A DNA stretch of 64,000 nucleotides from Burkholderia stabilis (GTDB lineage Bacteria > Pseudomonadota > Gammaproteobacteria > Burkholderiales > Burkholderiaceae), in contig NZ_CP016443.1 of NCBI RefSeq assembly GCF_001742165.1, forward strand, positions 3,038,001-3,102,000, given 5' to 3'. Numbering within the stretch: the first letter of the stretch is position 1; each line of letters opens with the position of its first letter. A program made the translations under genes and the position numbers. Below the pieces are notes generated by a model, which saw only the letters and a list, made by a program, of their open reading frames with translations, did not search any database and was not told where the DNA came from. Below are positions 43,896-56,300 of this stretch, one piece after another.

Positions 43896-44437
43896 GCGTT
43901 GCTCCGTTGCGCCGTGAAACTGGCAGGCTCGTATTGCCATTTTTCCTGGGCTTCGCGCCGTTGAGGCTGGAACATCAGATCGGACAGGCCAGCGATCGCG
44001 AGCAGCGTGCCCAGCAGGCTGATGATGCTCGCGACCACCGCCAGTGCGGTGACGAACGCCCAGGCCGATTTGAATGCCGCTGCACCGATCAGCAGGCTCA
44101 GCATGAGGATGATCGACGCCCACGCGAGCAGCGACAGGTTGCGGTCCTTTTGTTTGAGCGCATCGTAAGGCGCGATCGCGAGATCGTTGCTTCTGATCCA
44201 TGCGATTCGACGGCGCCCTCGATCGTCGAAGGTGCATGCGTGCACCGCCATCCCGGGTTTCAACCGATCGATCTGCTTGAACGCTTCTGCGTCGATATCG
44301 TCGGCGGCGATGAAATAGCAGGCGCCCTGCATCGTCAGGCGATAAAGCGGCACCTTCTCGATATCGGTCGCGATACGGACGAGGTTCGTATCGATACGAT
44401 CGATCGTCGACTCGATCAGGGTGGTGTGATTGGGCAT
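43892..44437 (-). CDS. unknown membrane protein A
   Basis: 181 residues. N-terminal soluble part of about 95 residues (ACYFIAADDIDAEAFKQIDRLKPGMAVHACTFDDRGRRRIAWIRSND is beta-rich), then two hydrophobic helices around LSLLAWASIILMLSLLIGAAAF and FVTALAVVASIISLLGTLLAIAGL. It parallels protein B: soluble sensor-like front, two helices behind. No family recognised. Begins the two-gene unit. Confidence 0.7.
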   Translation of the reverse strand: MPNHTTLIESTIDRIDTNLVRIATDIEKVPLYRLTMQGACYFIAADDIDAEAFKQIDRLKPGMAVHACTFDDRGRRRIAWIRSNDLAIAPYDALKQKDRNLSLLAWASIILMLSLLIGAAAFKSAWAFVTALAVVASIISLLGTLLAIAGLSDLMFQPQRREAQEKWQYEPASFTAQRSNA

Positions 44438-44495
44438 GGGGCGGGGGAGTGCGCCGATCGGCGCCGCTTTGGCGTGGCATTGATCATACCGATGA

Positions 44496-47726
<3,231 letters not shown>

Positions 47727-47835
47727 TCGACGGCCGCCCGATGATGCGGCGGCGCGTGGCCACGATCGCACACGCCGTATCGGAAATCGGCGCCAGCGCG
47801 GGCGCGGCGCGACCGGAGTGCCGCGCCGGTTACCG

Positions 47836-48246
47836 TCACTCCATCTCGGCGCGTTGCGTCTCGGTTTCTTCCGCTTCGAGCATCGCCTTGACGATCAGGT
47901 AGACGGCGGGGAGGTCGTCGTCGTCGCGTTTCCAGTCGACGGCTTCCTCGGTGTCCGCCGCGACGAGCCGGCTGTCGCGCAGCCGGATGAACGCATCGAC
48001 GACGGTCGGGTCGTTGCGGTTCAGGAAGCCGGTATTCGAGAAAGCCAGCTCTTCGACGTTCAACAGCGCCTCCCAGCTCATCGTACGGACCGCGGCCGGA
48101 TGGCTGCGCCGCCGCAGGCCAAGCGCCCGCTGCGCGGGACCGCCGACGACACGCTGTAGATCGACGACCGCCCGCTGCGCGGCGCGCTCGAAGTGAAGGG
48201 GATTGAAGCCAGGTTGCTCGGGATCGAATGCGGATGACTGGAACAT
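47836..48246 (-). CDS. small unknown protein, probably SOS-regulated
   Basis: 136 residues, no family recognised. The middle is basic (ALGLRRRSHPAAVR), the C-terminal half acidic (DTEEAVDWKRDDDDLPAVYLIVKAMLEAEETETQRAEME) and probably helical. No signal peptide or membrane segment. GAGG lies five bases before ATG 48246, supporting a real gene. A near-consensus LexA box stands 63 bp upstream. Charge pattern fits a small DNA- or protein-binding regulator, for example an inhibitor or a toxin-antitoxin type factor, but this is speculation. Confidence 0.65.
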   Translation of the reverse strand: MFQSSAFDPEQPGFNPLHFERAAQRAVVDLQRVVGGPAQRALGLRRRSHPAAVRTMSWEALLNVEELAFSNTGFLNRNDPTVVDAFIRLRDSRLVAADTEEAVDWKRDDDDLPAVYLIVKAMLEAEETETQRAEME

Positions 48247-48308
48247 GGTCGCCTCACAAAAGTCCGTCCGTCATTGGGTGACGGAATTCGGGTCAAATGG
48301 TGCAAAAG

Positions 48309-48328
48309 TACTGTAAATATATACAGTG
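48309..48328. promoter_or_regulatory. LexA (SOS) box
   Basis: TACTGTAAATATATACAGTG: CTGT, eight AT-only bases, ACAG, matching the E. coli-type LexA consensus at 18 of 20 positions. The beta- and gammaproteobacterial LexA share this motif. On the minus strand TATATT within it could be the -10 of the gene at 47836-48246. Confidence 0.82.
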
Positions 48329-48435
48329 TTCGGGGCGGTTTCAAGCTCCGGATGAAAAATCTTGCGGGCGGGGAGCGGCGGCGTCGGGAAAGCGGCAGAC
48401 GCCGGTTTGCGTCGAATGCGTCGGTCGCGTGCCGC

Positions 48436-49329
48436 CTACACCGATGCCGCGATGGTTTCGCGCAGCCAGCGGTGCGCCGGATCGCGATGTACGCGCTCGT
48501 GCCACAGCATCGACATTTCGTAGCCGGGCACGTCGACGGGCGCGTCGACGACCCGCAGCGCCGGCGTGTCGCGCGCGAGCCGCTCGGGCAGCATCGCGAC
48601 GAGATCGGTGCTGGCGACCACCGACATCACGAACAGGAAATGCGGGACCGACAGCACGACGCGGCGTGTGACGCCGGCTTGCGCGAGCGCGTCGTCCGTC
48701 ACACCGAAGAAACCGCCGCCGTCGGGTGACACGATCACATGCTCGAGCGTGCAGAACTGCGCGAGCGTCGGCCGCCGTTTCAGCTTCGGGTGCCCCGCGC
48801 GGCCGACCAGCACGTAGCGTTCGACGAACAGCGGCAGACGCCGCATCCCTTCCGGCGAGCCCTCGGTCGTATGGAACGCGAGGTCGATGCCGTTTCGCTC
48901 CGCATCCTGTTCGATGCGCGGCGGCACGAGTTCGACGACGGCGAGCCGCGTACCGGGCGCGGCCGAGCGCAGCGTATTCAACGCGGGCAGCATGATCGTC
49001 GATTCGCCGTAGTCGGTTGCGGCCACGCGCCACGTGTTCGTCGCGGTTGCGGGATCGAAAGGCGTGGCGCGGAGCACGGCGCGCTCGACGGCTTCGAGCG
49101 CCTCCCGCAGCGGCTCGCGCAGCGCTTCCGCGCGCGCGGTCGGTCGCATCCCGCGCGGCCCCGGCAGCAGCAGCGGATCGCCGAACACGTCGCGCAGCTT
49201 CTGCAATTGCACGCTGACCGACGGCTGCGACATGTTCAGCTTTTCGGCGGCGCGTGTGACGTTGTGCTCGGCGAGCAGCACGTCCAGCGTCACGAGCAGG
49301 TTCAGATCTAGTCGCCTGAAATTGTTCAT
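48436..49329 (-). CDS. LysR-family regulator (NodD/PcpR-like)
   Basis: 297 residues: MNNFRRLDLNLLVTLDVLLAEHNVTRAAEKLNMSQPSVSVQLQKLRDVFGDPLLLPGPRGMRPTARA is the winged helix typical of the NodD/NahR/LinR branch. Divergent from the flavodoxin-fold quinone reductase gene with 86 bp between, so it probably controls that gene in response to quinone-like or aromatic signals. Confidence 0.92.
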   Translation of the reverse strand: MNNFRRLDLNLLVTLDVLLAEHNVTRAAEKLNMSQPSVSVQLQKLRDVFGDPLLLPGPRGMRPTARAEALREPLREALEAVERAVLRATPFDPATATNTWRVAATDYGESTIMLPALNTLRSAAPGTRLAVVELVPPRIEQDAERNGIDLAFHTTEGSPEGMRRLPLFVERYVLVGRAGHPKLKRRPTLAQFCTLEHVIVSPDGGGFFGVTDDALAQAGVTRRVVLSVPHFLFVMSVVASTDLVAMLPERLARDTPALRVVDAPVDVPGYEMSMLWHERVHRDPAHRWLRETIAASV

Positions 49330-49415
49330 CGCTATACCTGGAATTTCAGAAATTCATTTCAAATATACCGCTGGCGCCGGCATCCTGCAGTCATTCAATT
49401 CACGGAGTACCGAAA

Positions 49416-50195
49416 ATGAATGTGCTGATCGTTTATGCCCATCCCGAGCCGCGTTCGCTGAACGGCGCACTGCGCGACTTCGCCGTCGAGCATCTCGAAG
49501 CGGGCGGCCATGCGGTGCAGGTGACCGACCTGTATGCGATGAACTGGAAGCCCGTGCTCGATGAAAACGACGTGACGGACCGCGAACCCGACGCACGTTT
49601 CGATCCGTCGCTCGATTCGAAGCGTGCGTTCGCGGCGGGCACGCAGAGCGAAGACATCGCGCGCGAGCAGGACAAGCTGAAGTGGGCCGACGCGGTGATC
49701 CTGCAGTTTCCGCTGTGGTGGTTCTCGATGCCGGCGATCATGAAGGGCTGGGTGGAGCGCGTGTATGCGTACGGGTTTGCGTACGGGGTCGGCGAGCATT
49801 CCGATACGCACTGGGGCAGCCGCTATGGCGAAGGTTCGTTTGCAGGTAAGCGGGCGATGGTGGTCGTTACGGCAGGCGGGTGGGAGTCGCACTACAGTGC
49901 GCGCGGCATCAACGGGCCGATCGACGACGTGCTGTTCCCGATCCAGCACGGCATTCTGTATTACCCCGGCTTCGACGTGCTGCCGCCGTTCGTGATCTAC
50001 CGGACGGGAAAGATGAACGACGCGCGCTTCGATGAAACACGTGCGGCGCTCGGCAAGCGTCTCGATGATCTGTGGACCACGCAGCCGATTCCGTTCCGGC
50101 GGCAGAATGCGGGCGATTACGAGATTCCGGCGCTGACGCTGAAGGCGGGGATTGCGCCGGAGAAGGCGGGGTTTGCGGCGCATCTGGTTGCATGA
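49416..50195 (+). CDS. NAD(P)H:quinone oxidoreductase (NQO1/KefF family)
   Basis: 259 residues, flavodoxin-like fold: VLIVYAHPEPRSLNGAL (FMN phosphate loop), DLYAMNWKPVL, LQFPLWWFSMPAIMKGWVERVY, and VVVTAGGWESHYSARGING. Two-electron reduction of quinones with FAD or FMN. It is divergent from a LysR gene and separated by a terminator from the catechol genes; it might protect from quinones formed during catechol breakdown, which is inference. Confidence 0.9.
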   Translation: MNVLIVYAHPEPRSLNGALRDFAVEHLEAGGHAVQVTDLYAMNWKPVLDENDVTDREPDARFDPSLDSKRAFAAGTQSEDIAREQDKLKWADAVILQFPLWWFSMPAIMKGWVERVYAYGFAYGVGEHSDTHWGSRYGEGSFAGKRAMVVVTAGGWESHYSARGINGPIDDVLFPIQHGILYYPGFDVLPPFVIYRTGKMNDARFDETRAALGKRLDDLWTTQPIPFRRQNAGDYEIPALTLKAGIAPEKAGFAAHLVA

Positions 50196-50250
50196 CGCGT
50201 GCCGCGCATCGCGAAGCGCGGCAACACCGGCAACCGGCGAATGCCAAGCA

Positions 50251-50294
50251 ACACGGGCGGCCTGCGAAAAATCGCCTGCCGCCCGTGTCGTTTT
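50251..50294. terminator. terminator between quinone reductase and catC
   Basis: ACACGGGCGGC and GCCGCCCGTGT form 11-base perfect outer arms; an inner GCGA-AAAA-TCGC stem lies between, with TTTTG on the plus-strand 3' side. It serves the convergent genes. Confidence 0.75.
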
Positions 50295-50332
50295 GCTCGC
50301 GGCTGTTCGATGACGACCGCGATTCGCATTAC

Positions 50333-50623
50333 TTACCGATCGTCTTCCCGCACCGACGAAGGATGCCGGCACAGCGCCCGCACCTCGAGCTCCATATACG
50401 GGAACAACGGCAACTGACTCAGCAGGTCATGCAACTGCTGCACGCTCTCGACATCGAAAATACTGACGTTCGCATACCGCCCCGCGATCCGCCACAGATG
50501 CCGCCAGATCCCTTCGTTCATCAACCGCTGGCACATCGCCTTTTCTTCCGCCTTCAGCGTCGCCGCCTTGACCGGATCCATGTCCGCCGGCAGACGGACG
50601 GTCATTTCCACATGAAACAGCAT
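50333..50623 (-). CDS. catC: muconolactone delta-isomerase
   Basis: 96 residues, the standard length. MLFHVEMTVRLPADM, KAEEKAMCQRLM, GIWRHLWRIAGRYANVSIFDVESVQQLHDLLSQLPLFPYM is the CatC pattern. Converts muconolactone to beta-ketoadipate enol-lactone in the cytoplasm. Last gene of catB-catA-catC, 43 bp after catA. Confidence 0.95.
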   Translation of the reverse strand: MLFHVEMTVRLPADMDPVKAATLKAEEKAMCQRLMNEGIWRHLWRIAGRYANVSIFDVESVQQLHDLLSQLPLFPYMELEVRALCRHPSSVREDDR

Positions 50624-50666
50624 TCTGCACTCCTTGCGTTATCGGTTCGTCGAACGGGAAGGCCGC

Positions 50667-51569
50667 TCAGGCTTGCGCGCGGGCCCGCTCGACTTCGCTC
50701 GCCGGCACGTCCTGCTTTTCCTTGAGCAGCGAGAAATCGAAGTCGATCAGCGCGAACTGCCCGTCGACGCCATACGGCTTGCCTTCCGCGCCTTCGGCCT
50801 GCCTGACGGCCGGGATCAGCCCTTCGCGCGTCGCGAATGCGAAGTCGTCCCACAGATGCGGATCGCCTTCGATGTTGATCTGCGTCGTCAGCTTACGATA
50901 TCCGTCCGCGGAAACGAAGAAGTGGATGTGTGCCGGGCGATGGCCGTGGCGGCCGAGCTGGTCGAGCAGTTGCTCGGTCTTGCTGCCCGGCGGCACGCTG
51001 TAGCCGACCGGCAGCACGCTGCGGAAGCTGTAGCGGCCTTCGGCATCGGTGCGGATCGAGCGGCGCAGATTGAACGCGGGCTGCGATTGATCGAAGTACG
51101 AGTAGTTGCCCAGATGATTCGCGTGCCATACCTCGACGAGCGCGTTCGCGATCGGTGCGCCGTCGCTGCCGAGCACCTGGCCGCGCATGATGAGCGTCTG
51201 GCCCGGATCGGTGCCGTCGTCGAGGCGCGCGTGGCCGGCCGATTCCGGCGCGCCCGCGACGTACAGCGGGCCCTCGATCGTGCGCGGCGTGCCGCCCTGG
51301 ATGCCGGCCTTTTCCTCGGCCTCGTCCATCCGTACGTCGAGGAAGCGCTCGAGGCCGAGGCCCGCGGCGATCAGCCCGAATTCGCGGCCGGCTTCGTTCA
51401 GGTAGTTCAGCGCCGTCCAGAACTCGCTCGGCTGCACGTCGAAGTCCTCGATCGTGTAGCAGATGTCCTTCACGATCCGGTTGACGATCGCGCGCACGCG
51501 CGGGTTGCCGGGTTTCTCGGCGGCATCGTCGAAGGTCTTCAGCAGTGCGTCGATGGCTTGCTTGTTCAT
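50667..51569 (-). CDS. catA: catechol 1,2-dioxygenase
   Basis: 300 residues from ATG 51569 with GGAG before it. N-terminal helical dimerisation domain, then the intradiol dioxygenase fold: EGPLYVAGAPES, VEVWHANHLGNYSYFD and RSVLPVGYSVPP with the tyrosine ligands, GRHGHRPAHIHFFVSADGY with two His ligands of Fe(III). Opens catechol to cis,cis-muconate. An in-frame extension to 51761 is spurious. 32 bp after catB. Confidence 0.96.
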   Translation of the reverse strand: MNKQAIDALLKTFDDAAEKPGNPRVRAIVNRIVKDICYTIEDFDVQPSEFWTALNYLNEAGREFGLIAAGLGLERFLDVRMDEAEEKAGIQGGTPRTIEGPLYVAGAPESAGHARLDDGTDPGQTLIMRGQVLGSDGAPIANALVEVWHANHLGNYSYFDQSQPAFNLRRSIRTDAEGRYSFRSVLPVGYSVPPGSKTEQLLDQLGRHGHRPAHIHFFVSADGYRKLTTQINIEGDPHLWDDFAFATREGLIPAVRQAEGAEGKPYGVDGQFALIDFDFSLLKEKQDVPASEVERARAQA

Positions 51570-51601
51570 CTGTGTCTCCGGTTTCGGTTGTCGTGTGGGG
51601 A

Positions 51602-52735
51602 TCAGCGGGCGTCGCGTCGCATCCGTTCGATGCGTGCCCAGTCGAAGGTGATGCCGAGGCCGGGCGTTGCCGGCAGATGCAGCTTGAAATCCTGGTAACG
51701 CAGCGGCTCGACGAGGATTTCCTCTGTGAGCAGCAGCGGGCCGAACAGCTCCGTGCCCCATTTCAGCGAATCGAACGTGCTGAACAGTTGCGCGGATGCC
51801 ATCGTGCCGGCCGCGCCCTCGAGCATCGTGCCGCCGTACAGTTCGATGCCGGCCGCCGCCGCGATCGACGCGACGCTCGCCGCGCCCTGCAGGCCGCCCG
51901 ATTGGGCGATCTTCACCGCGAACACGTCGGCTGAGCGATCCTGCGCGAGCGCGAACGCATCGACCGGGCCGTGCAGCGCTTCATCGGCCATGATCGGTAC
52001 CTGCGCGAGCTGCGTGAGGCGTTTCAGCCCCGCGCGGTTGGTCGCGGCGATCGGCTGCTCGACGAGGCTCACGCCAGCTTCCGCGAGCCGCGCGCCGGCC
52101 CAGATCGCGTCGGTTTCGGTCCACGCCTGGTTCACGTCGACGCGCACGTCGCCGCGATCGCCGAGCGCGCGTTTGATCGCGACGACGTGCGCGACATCGT
52201 CGGCGACCGCGTTCGAGCCGATCTTCAGCTTGAACGCGCGGTGACGGCGCGCGTCGAGCATCGCCTCGGCTTCCGCGATGTCGCGTTGCGTGTCGCCGCT
52301 CGCGAGCGTCCAGGCGACATCCACCGCGTCGGTCCTGCGGCCGCCGAACAGCTCGGACAACGGCACGCCGAGACGGCGCGCCTGCGCGTCGAACAGAGCG
52401 GTTTCGATCGCGCACTTGGCAAAACGGTTGCCCTGGAACAGCTTGCGCGCCCGCGCCATTGCGGCGCCCGGACGCGTTGCATCCATGCCTTGCAGCAGCG
52501 GCGCGAAATAGGTGTCGATGTTGACCTTGATGCTTTCGGGGCTCTCCTCGCCATACGCGAGGCCGCCGATGGTCGTCGCTTCGCCGACGCCTTCGATACC
52601 GTCCGTGCATCGAACACGGACCAGCACGAGGGTCTGGCAATTCATCGTCGCGACCGACAATTTGTGGGGCCTGATCGTGGGCACATCGACGAGCAGCGTC
52701 TCGATGCGCTCGATGGTGGCGGCAGTTGCTATCAT
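51602..52735 (-). CDS. catB: muconate cycloisomerase
   Basis: 377 residues from ATG 52735, preceded by AGGAGG. Enolase superfamily: capping domain start RIETLLVDVPTIRPHKLSVATM, catalytic FKLKIGS lysine, metal ligands in DVNQAW, VEQPI and MADEAL, and the acid/base lysine in FAVKIAQSGG. Lactonises cis,cis-muconate to muconolactone. First gene of the catBAC unit and divergent from catR. Confidence 0.96.
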   Translation of the reverse strand: MIATAATIERIETLLVDVPTIRPHKLSVATMNCQTLVLVRVRCTDGIEGVGEATTIGGLAYGEESPESIKVNIDTYFAPLLQGMDATRPGAAMARARKLFQGNRFAKCAIETALFDAQARRLGVPLSELFGGRRTDAVDVAWTLASGDTQRDIAEAEAMLDARRHRAFKLKIGSNAVADDVAHVVAIKRALGDRGDVRVDVNQAWTETDAIWAGARLAEAGVSLVEQPIAATNRAGLKRLTQLAQVPIMADEALHGPVDAFALAQDRSADVFAVKIAQSGGLQGAASVASIAAAAGIELYGGTMLEGAAGTMASAQLFSTFDSLKWGTELFGPLLLTEEILVEPLRYQDFKLHLPATPGLGITFDWARIERMRRDAR

Positions 52736-52807
52736 GCGATTCCTCCTGTTGGTGCACATGGTAGGAATTCCCGCCCGGCGTCGTCCAACACTCTTTCCGA
52801 CTACTTC

Positions 52808-52824
52808 CATACCTTTGAGGCATG
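52808..52824. promoter_or_regulatory. candidate CatR binding site
   Basis: CATACC-TTTGA-GGCATG, an imperfect inverted repeat (one mismatch) of the T-N11-A LysR kind and close to the ATAC-N7-GTAT sites of CatR/BenM proteins. It overlaps the catR ribosome site in the 91-bp divergent spacer. Confidence 0.5.
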
Positions 52825-52826
52825 AA

Positions 52827-53717
52827 ATGGAATTGCGTCAGCTCCGCTACTTCATCGCCGTCGCCGAGGAAATGAACATCACGCGGGCGGCCGAGCGGCT
52901 GCACATGACGCAGCCGCCGCTGAGCCGCCAGCTCCAGGCGATCGAGGACGAAATCGGGTTGCCGCTGTTCGAGCGTGGCGCGCGGCCGCTGAAGCTGACG
53001 GATGCGGGGCGCGTGTTCTATGCGCAGGCGAAGCGCCTGGTCGACCAGGCCGACGAGCTCGGCCCGCTGACCCGGCGGCTCGCGCAACTGTCGGAGCGGA
53101 TCGTGATCGGCTTCGTGCCGTCGACGCTGTACGGCGCGCTGCCGGACGTGATCCGCGCGTTCCGCGAGGCACAGCCGGGCGTCGAGCTGTCGCTGATCGA
53201 AATGTTCACGCTCGAACAGCTCGGCGCGTTGAAGGGTGGGCGGATCGACGTGGGGTTCGGCCGGCTGCGTTTCGACGACGACCAGCTCGTGCGCGAGGCG
53301 CTGATCGAGGAAAAGCTGATCGCGGCGCTGCCGGTCGGGCATCCGCTCGCCGATCCCGGCCGGCCGCTGACGCTCGCCGATATCGCGAACGAAACGATGA
53401 TCGTGTATCCGAGCACGCCGCGGCCGAGCTTCGCGGATCAGCAACTGTCCGCGCTGCGCGATGGCGCGCTGGTGCCGGCGGCCGTCCATGAGGTGCGCGA
53501 GCTGCAGACGGCGCTCGGGCTGGTCGCCGCGCAGGTCGGCGTGTCGCTGGTGCCGGAGAGCGTGGAGGGCGTGCGTGTGAAGGGCGTCGTCTACCGGCGG
53601 CTGCCGGAGCCGGCAGCGACGTCGCCGATCATCATGAGCCGCCGGCTGCACGGCGAAAGTGCCGCGACGGCCGCGTTCTGCGCGATCGCGCGGGAGATGT
53701 TCGCGCCGACCGCGTGA
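52827..53717 (+). CDS. catR: LysR-family activator of the catechol genes
   Basis: 296 residues. MELRQLRYFIAVAEEMNITRAAERLHMTQPPLSRQLQAIEDEIGLPLFERGARPLKLT is the CatR/BenM/CatM helix-turn-helix, and the effector domain has the IGFVPSTLYGALPDVIRAFRE segment of muconate-responsive members. GAGG seven bases before ATG 52827 sets the start. Divergent from catB, the classic arrangement; cis,cis-muconate is the expected inducer. Confidence 0.93.
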   Translation: MELRQLRYFIAVAEEMNITRAAERLHMTQPPLSRQLQAIEDEIGLPLFERGARPLKLTDAGRVFYAQAKRLVDQADELGPLTRRLAQLSERIVIGFVPSTLYGALPDVIRAFREAQPGVELSLIEMFTLEQLGALKGGRIDVGFGRLRFDDDQLVREALIEEKLIAALPVGHPLADPGRPLTLADIANETMIVYPSTPRPSFADQQLSALRDGALVPAAVHEVRELQTALGLVAAQVGVSLVPESVEGVRVKGVVYRRLPEPAATSPIIMSRRLHGESAATAAFCAIAREMFAPTA

Positions 53718-53843
53718 GCGGCGCCTGTTTCGCCGGATCTGTAACCGACTGTCAATTTCAGTATGACCGCCCGAGTGGCGGAATGCGTCGACGCCGTGCC
53801 CTGGCCGGCGGGCAAGTCCGGCGGAGGCGATACCTCGATGGGC

Positions 53844-54809
53844 TTACCGTTTCCCTTCGAGGGTCTCCGACGGCGACTCCCCGAACTTTTCCCGATACGC
53901 GATCGCGAATCGTCCCAGGTGGGTAAACCCGCAATCGAGCGCGACATCGGCGATCCGCTGGTGCGACGCCGTGCCGCGCAGCAGTTCGCGCGCATGGTCG
54001 AGCCGCGTCGCGCGCAGGTATTGCATCGGGCTCATCCCGCGAAACTGCACGAACGCGTCGCGCAGCGTGCGCTCCGGCACGTCGGCGGCGCGGACGATAT
54101 CGGCGAGTTGCAGCGGCTGCGCGTAGTGCGCGCTCACGAACTCCTGCGCGCGCCGCACGAAGCCGGGCGCCGGGTCGCGGTGCGACGCGCGCAGCAACGA
54201 CGGCGGGTGGCCTTCGATCAGCAGGTCGATCAGCAGGTGCTCGAGCTGCGACGCGACGCGCGGGCTTGCGTTCGCGCGTTCGAGCAGTTCGGGCGAACGC
54301 GCGACGAGCATCAGCTGCTGGCGCCACGCGGCGAGCGCGGCGTCGCTGATGTGCAGCACGGGGTCGAGCGTCGCGCGCGGATCGCCGGCCAGCGAGCCGA
54401 CGGTCGCCGCGTCGATGCGCAGCACGAATTGCTCGCAGTCGGCCGACAGCACCGCGTCGAAACGTTCGCCGGGCGCACACAGCACGCCCGTCTGGCCGTC
54501 GACGCCGAGCTGCCGGCCCATTACGCGGACCTCGGCCTGGCCGGACAGGCAGAACATCAGCAGGTAGTAGCCGTCGACCGCGTCGACCTGCACGCGCATT
54601 GCGTCGCCGAACGCGATCGCGCCGATCCCGAGGCCGCCGAGCCGGACGAAATCCATATGCGACGCGCCGCGCACGCGGCCGCTCGGCAGCAGCGCGTGCG
54701 GCTGCATCACGCGCGAGATTCGCTCGCGCGTCTCGTCGAGATCGCGGGATTCGAACAGCCGGTGCGCGCGCAGCGCGAGCGGCTCGAACGACGTTGGGGA
54801 CATGGGCAT
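53844..54809 (-). CDS. andR: AraC/XylS-family regulator of anthranilate dioxygenase (AndR-like)
   Basis: About 321 residues from ATG 54809, with GAGG before it; ATG 54803 and the far upstream 54884 are alternatives. N-terminal XylS-like sensor domain (AraC_binding_2: [37 protein letters not shown]), C-terminal double helix-turn-helix ([43 protein letters not shown] and [26 protein letters not shown]). Divergent from andAc. By position and family it is the AndR counterpart that activates the and genes with anthranilate. Confidence 0.88.
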   Translation of the reverse strand: MPMSPTSFEPLALRAHRLFESRDLDETRERISRVMQPHALLPSGRVRGASHMDFVRLGGLGIGAIAFGDAMRVQVDAVDGYYLLMFCLSGQAEVRVMGRQLGVDGQTGVLCAPGERFDAVLSADCEQFVLRIDAATVGSLAGDPRATLDPVLHISDAALAAWRQQLMLVARSPELLERANASPRVASQLEHLLIDLLIEGHPPSLLRASHRDPAPGFVRRAQEFVSAHYAQPLQLADIVRAADVPERTLRDAFVQFRGMSPMQYLRATRLDHARELLRGTASHQRIADVALDCGFTHLGRFAIAYREKFGESPSETLEGKR

Positions 54810-54903
54810 CAGCCTCGTTGGGGACGCCGCGCTTCGATCCGGGGAATGGGGCGCGACCGGACGCGGCGTCGTGTGTGCAGCCATGCTAGCTCAGAAATCC
54901 GCC

Positions 54904-54938
54904 GAAAGTGGATACTGCGCCGCCGCAATCGCACTTTC
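54904..54938. promoter_or_regulatory. inverted repeat in the andR-andAc spacer
   Basis: GAAAGTG (54904-54910) and CACTTTC (54932-54938), perfect 7-bp arms 21 bp apart; the neighbouring bases (GCCGAAAGTGGATA, CACTTTCCGGATA) also repeat GGATA directly. A plausible AraC-type activator site about 80-110 bp before andAc. Confidence 0.4.
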
Positions 54939-55014
54939 CGGATAGACGGCGAATATTAGCCTTTCAAAAATGGACTCCATCTTGTTAATGCAACGGATCA
55001 ACAAGGAGTCCGAC

Positions 55015-56286
55015 ATGGAGCAGACAGAATCGCCCGTCATGTTCGCCGCACGCAACGACGCGTCCGACGTGACCTTTCCGCACGACGACGGCTCGCGCGT
55101 GCCGTACAAGGTGTTCAGCTCGCAAGCCGTCTACGAGCGCGAGCAGGAACGCATCTTCCGCGGGCCGACGTGGAACTTCGTCGCGCTGGAAGCGGAAATT
55201 CCGAACGCCGGCGACTTCAAGAGCACGTTCGTCGGCGACACGCCGGTGGTCGTCACGCGCGCCGAGGACGGCACGCTTTCCGCGTGGGTGAACCGTTGCG
55301 CGCACCGCGGCGCGCAGGTGTGCCGCAAGTCGCGCGGCAACGCGAGCTCGCATACCTGCGTCTATCACCAGTGGAGCTTCGACAACGCGGGCAACCTGCT
55401 CGGCGTGCCGTTCCGGCGCGGCCAGAAGGGGATGACCGGGATGCCGGCCGACTTCGACCCGAAGCAGCACGGGCTGCGCAAGCTGCGCGTCGACAGCTAT
55501 CGCGGGCTCGTGTTCGCGACCTTCAGCGACGACGTGATGCCGCTGCCCGACTATCTCGGCGAGCAGATGCGCCCGTGGATCGACCGGATCTTCCACAAGC
55601 CGATCGAGTATCTCGGCTGTACGCGCCAGTATTCGAAGTCGAACTGGAAGCTGTACATGGAGAACGTGAAGGACCCGTATCACGCGAGCATGCTGCACCT
55701 GTTCCACACGACCTTCAACATCTTCCGCGTCGGGATGAAGGCGCGCTCGATTCCGGACGCGAACCACGGGCTGCACAGCATCATCACGGTGACGAAGACG
55801 GGCGACGACACGTCGGCCGCGTACAAGCAGCAGAACATCCGTTCGTTCGACGAGGGCTTTCATCTCGAAGACGAATCGATCCTCGATCTCGTGTCGGAAT
55901 ACGACGAGGACTGCACGAACCATATCCAGCCGATCTTCCCGCAGCTCGTGATCCAGCAGATCCACAACACGCTGGTCGCGCGGCAGATCCTGCCGAAAGG
56001 CCCCGACAACTTCGAGCTGATCTTCCACTTCTTCGGTTACGCGGACGACACGCCCGAGCTGCGCGCGCTGCGCATCAAGCAGGCGAACCTCGTCGGGCCG
56101 GCCGGCTATATCTCGATGGAAGACACCGAGGCGACCGAGCTCGTGCAGCGCGGCACGGTGCGCGACGGCGACGCGACGTCGGTGATCGAGATGTCGCGCG
56201 GCAATCCGGACCAGCAGGACACGGTGATCACCGAAAGCCTGATCCGCAAGTTCTGGGTCGGCTACCAGAAACTGATGGGCTATTGA
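55015..56286 (+). CDS. andAc: anthranilate 1,2-dioxygenase large (oxygenase alpha) subunit
   Basis: 423 residues from ATG 55015 (AAGGAG seven bases before); an ATG at 54970 is less likely. Rieske centre in CAHRGAQVC...CVYHQW (CxH...CxxH), catalytic iron region NVKDPYHASMLHLFHTTF with the two His and Asp-205-type link. It fits the Rieske non-haem oxygenase family; the neighbouring small subunit, ferredoxin and reductase genes and AraC regulator reproduce the order andAcAdAbAa of the three-component anthranilate dioxygenase of B. cepacia. The enzyme turns anthranilate into catechol with release of CO2 and ammonia. Confidence 0.92.
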   Translation: MEQTESPVMFAARNDASDVTFPHDDGSRVPYKVFSSQAVYEREQERIFRGPTWNFVALEAEIPNAGDFKSTFVGDTPVVVTRAEDGTLSAWVNRCAHRGAQVCRKSRGNASSHTCVYHQWSFDNAGNLLGVPFRRGQKGMTGMPADFDPKQHGLRKLRVDSYRGLVFATFSDDVMPLPDYLGEQMRPWIDRIFHKPIEYLGCTRQYSKSNWKLYMENVKDPYHASMLHLFHTTFNIFRVGMKARSIPDANHGLHSIITVTKTGDDTSAAYKQQNIRSFDEGFHLEDESILDLVSEYDEDCTNHIQPIFPQLVIQQIHNTLVARQILPKGPDNFELIFHFFGYADDTPELRALRIKQANLVGPAGYISMEDTEATELVQRGTVRDGDATSVIEMSRGNPDQQDTVITESLIRKFWVGYQKLMGY

Positions 56287-56300
56287 GGCAGGAGCGCGAA

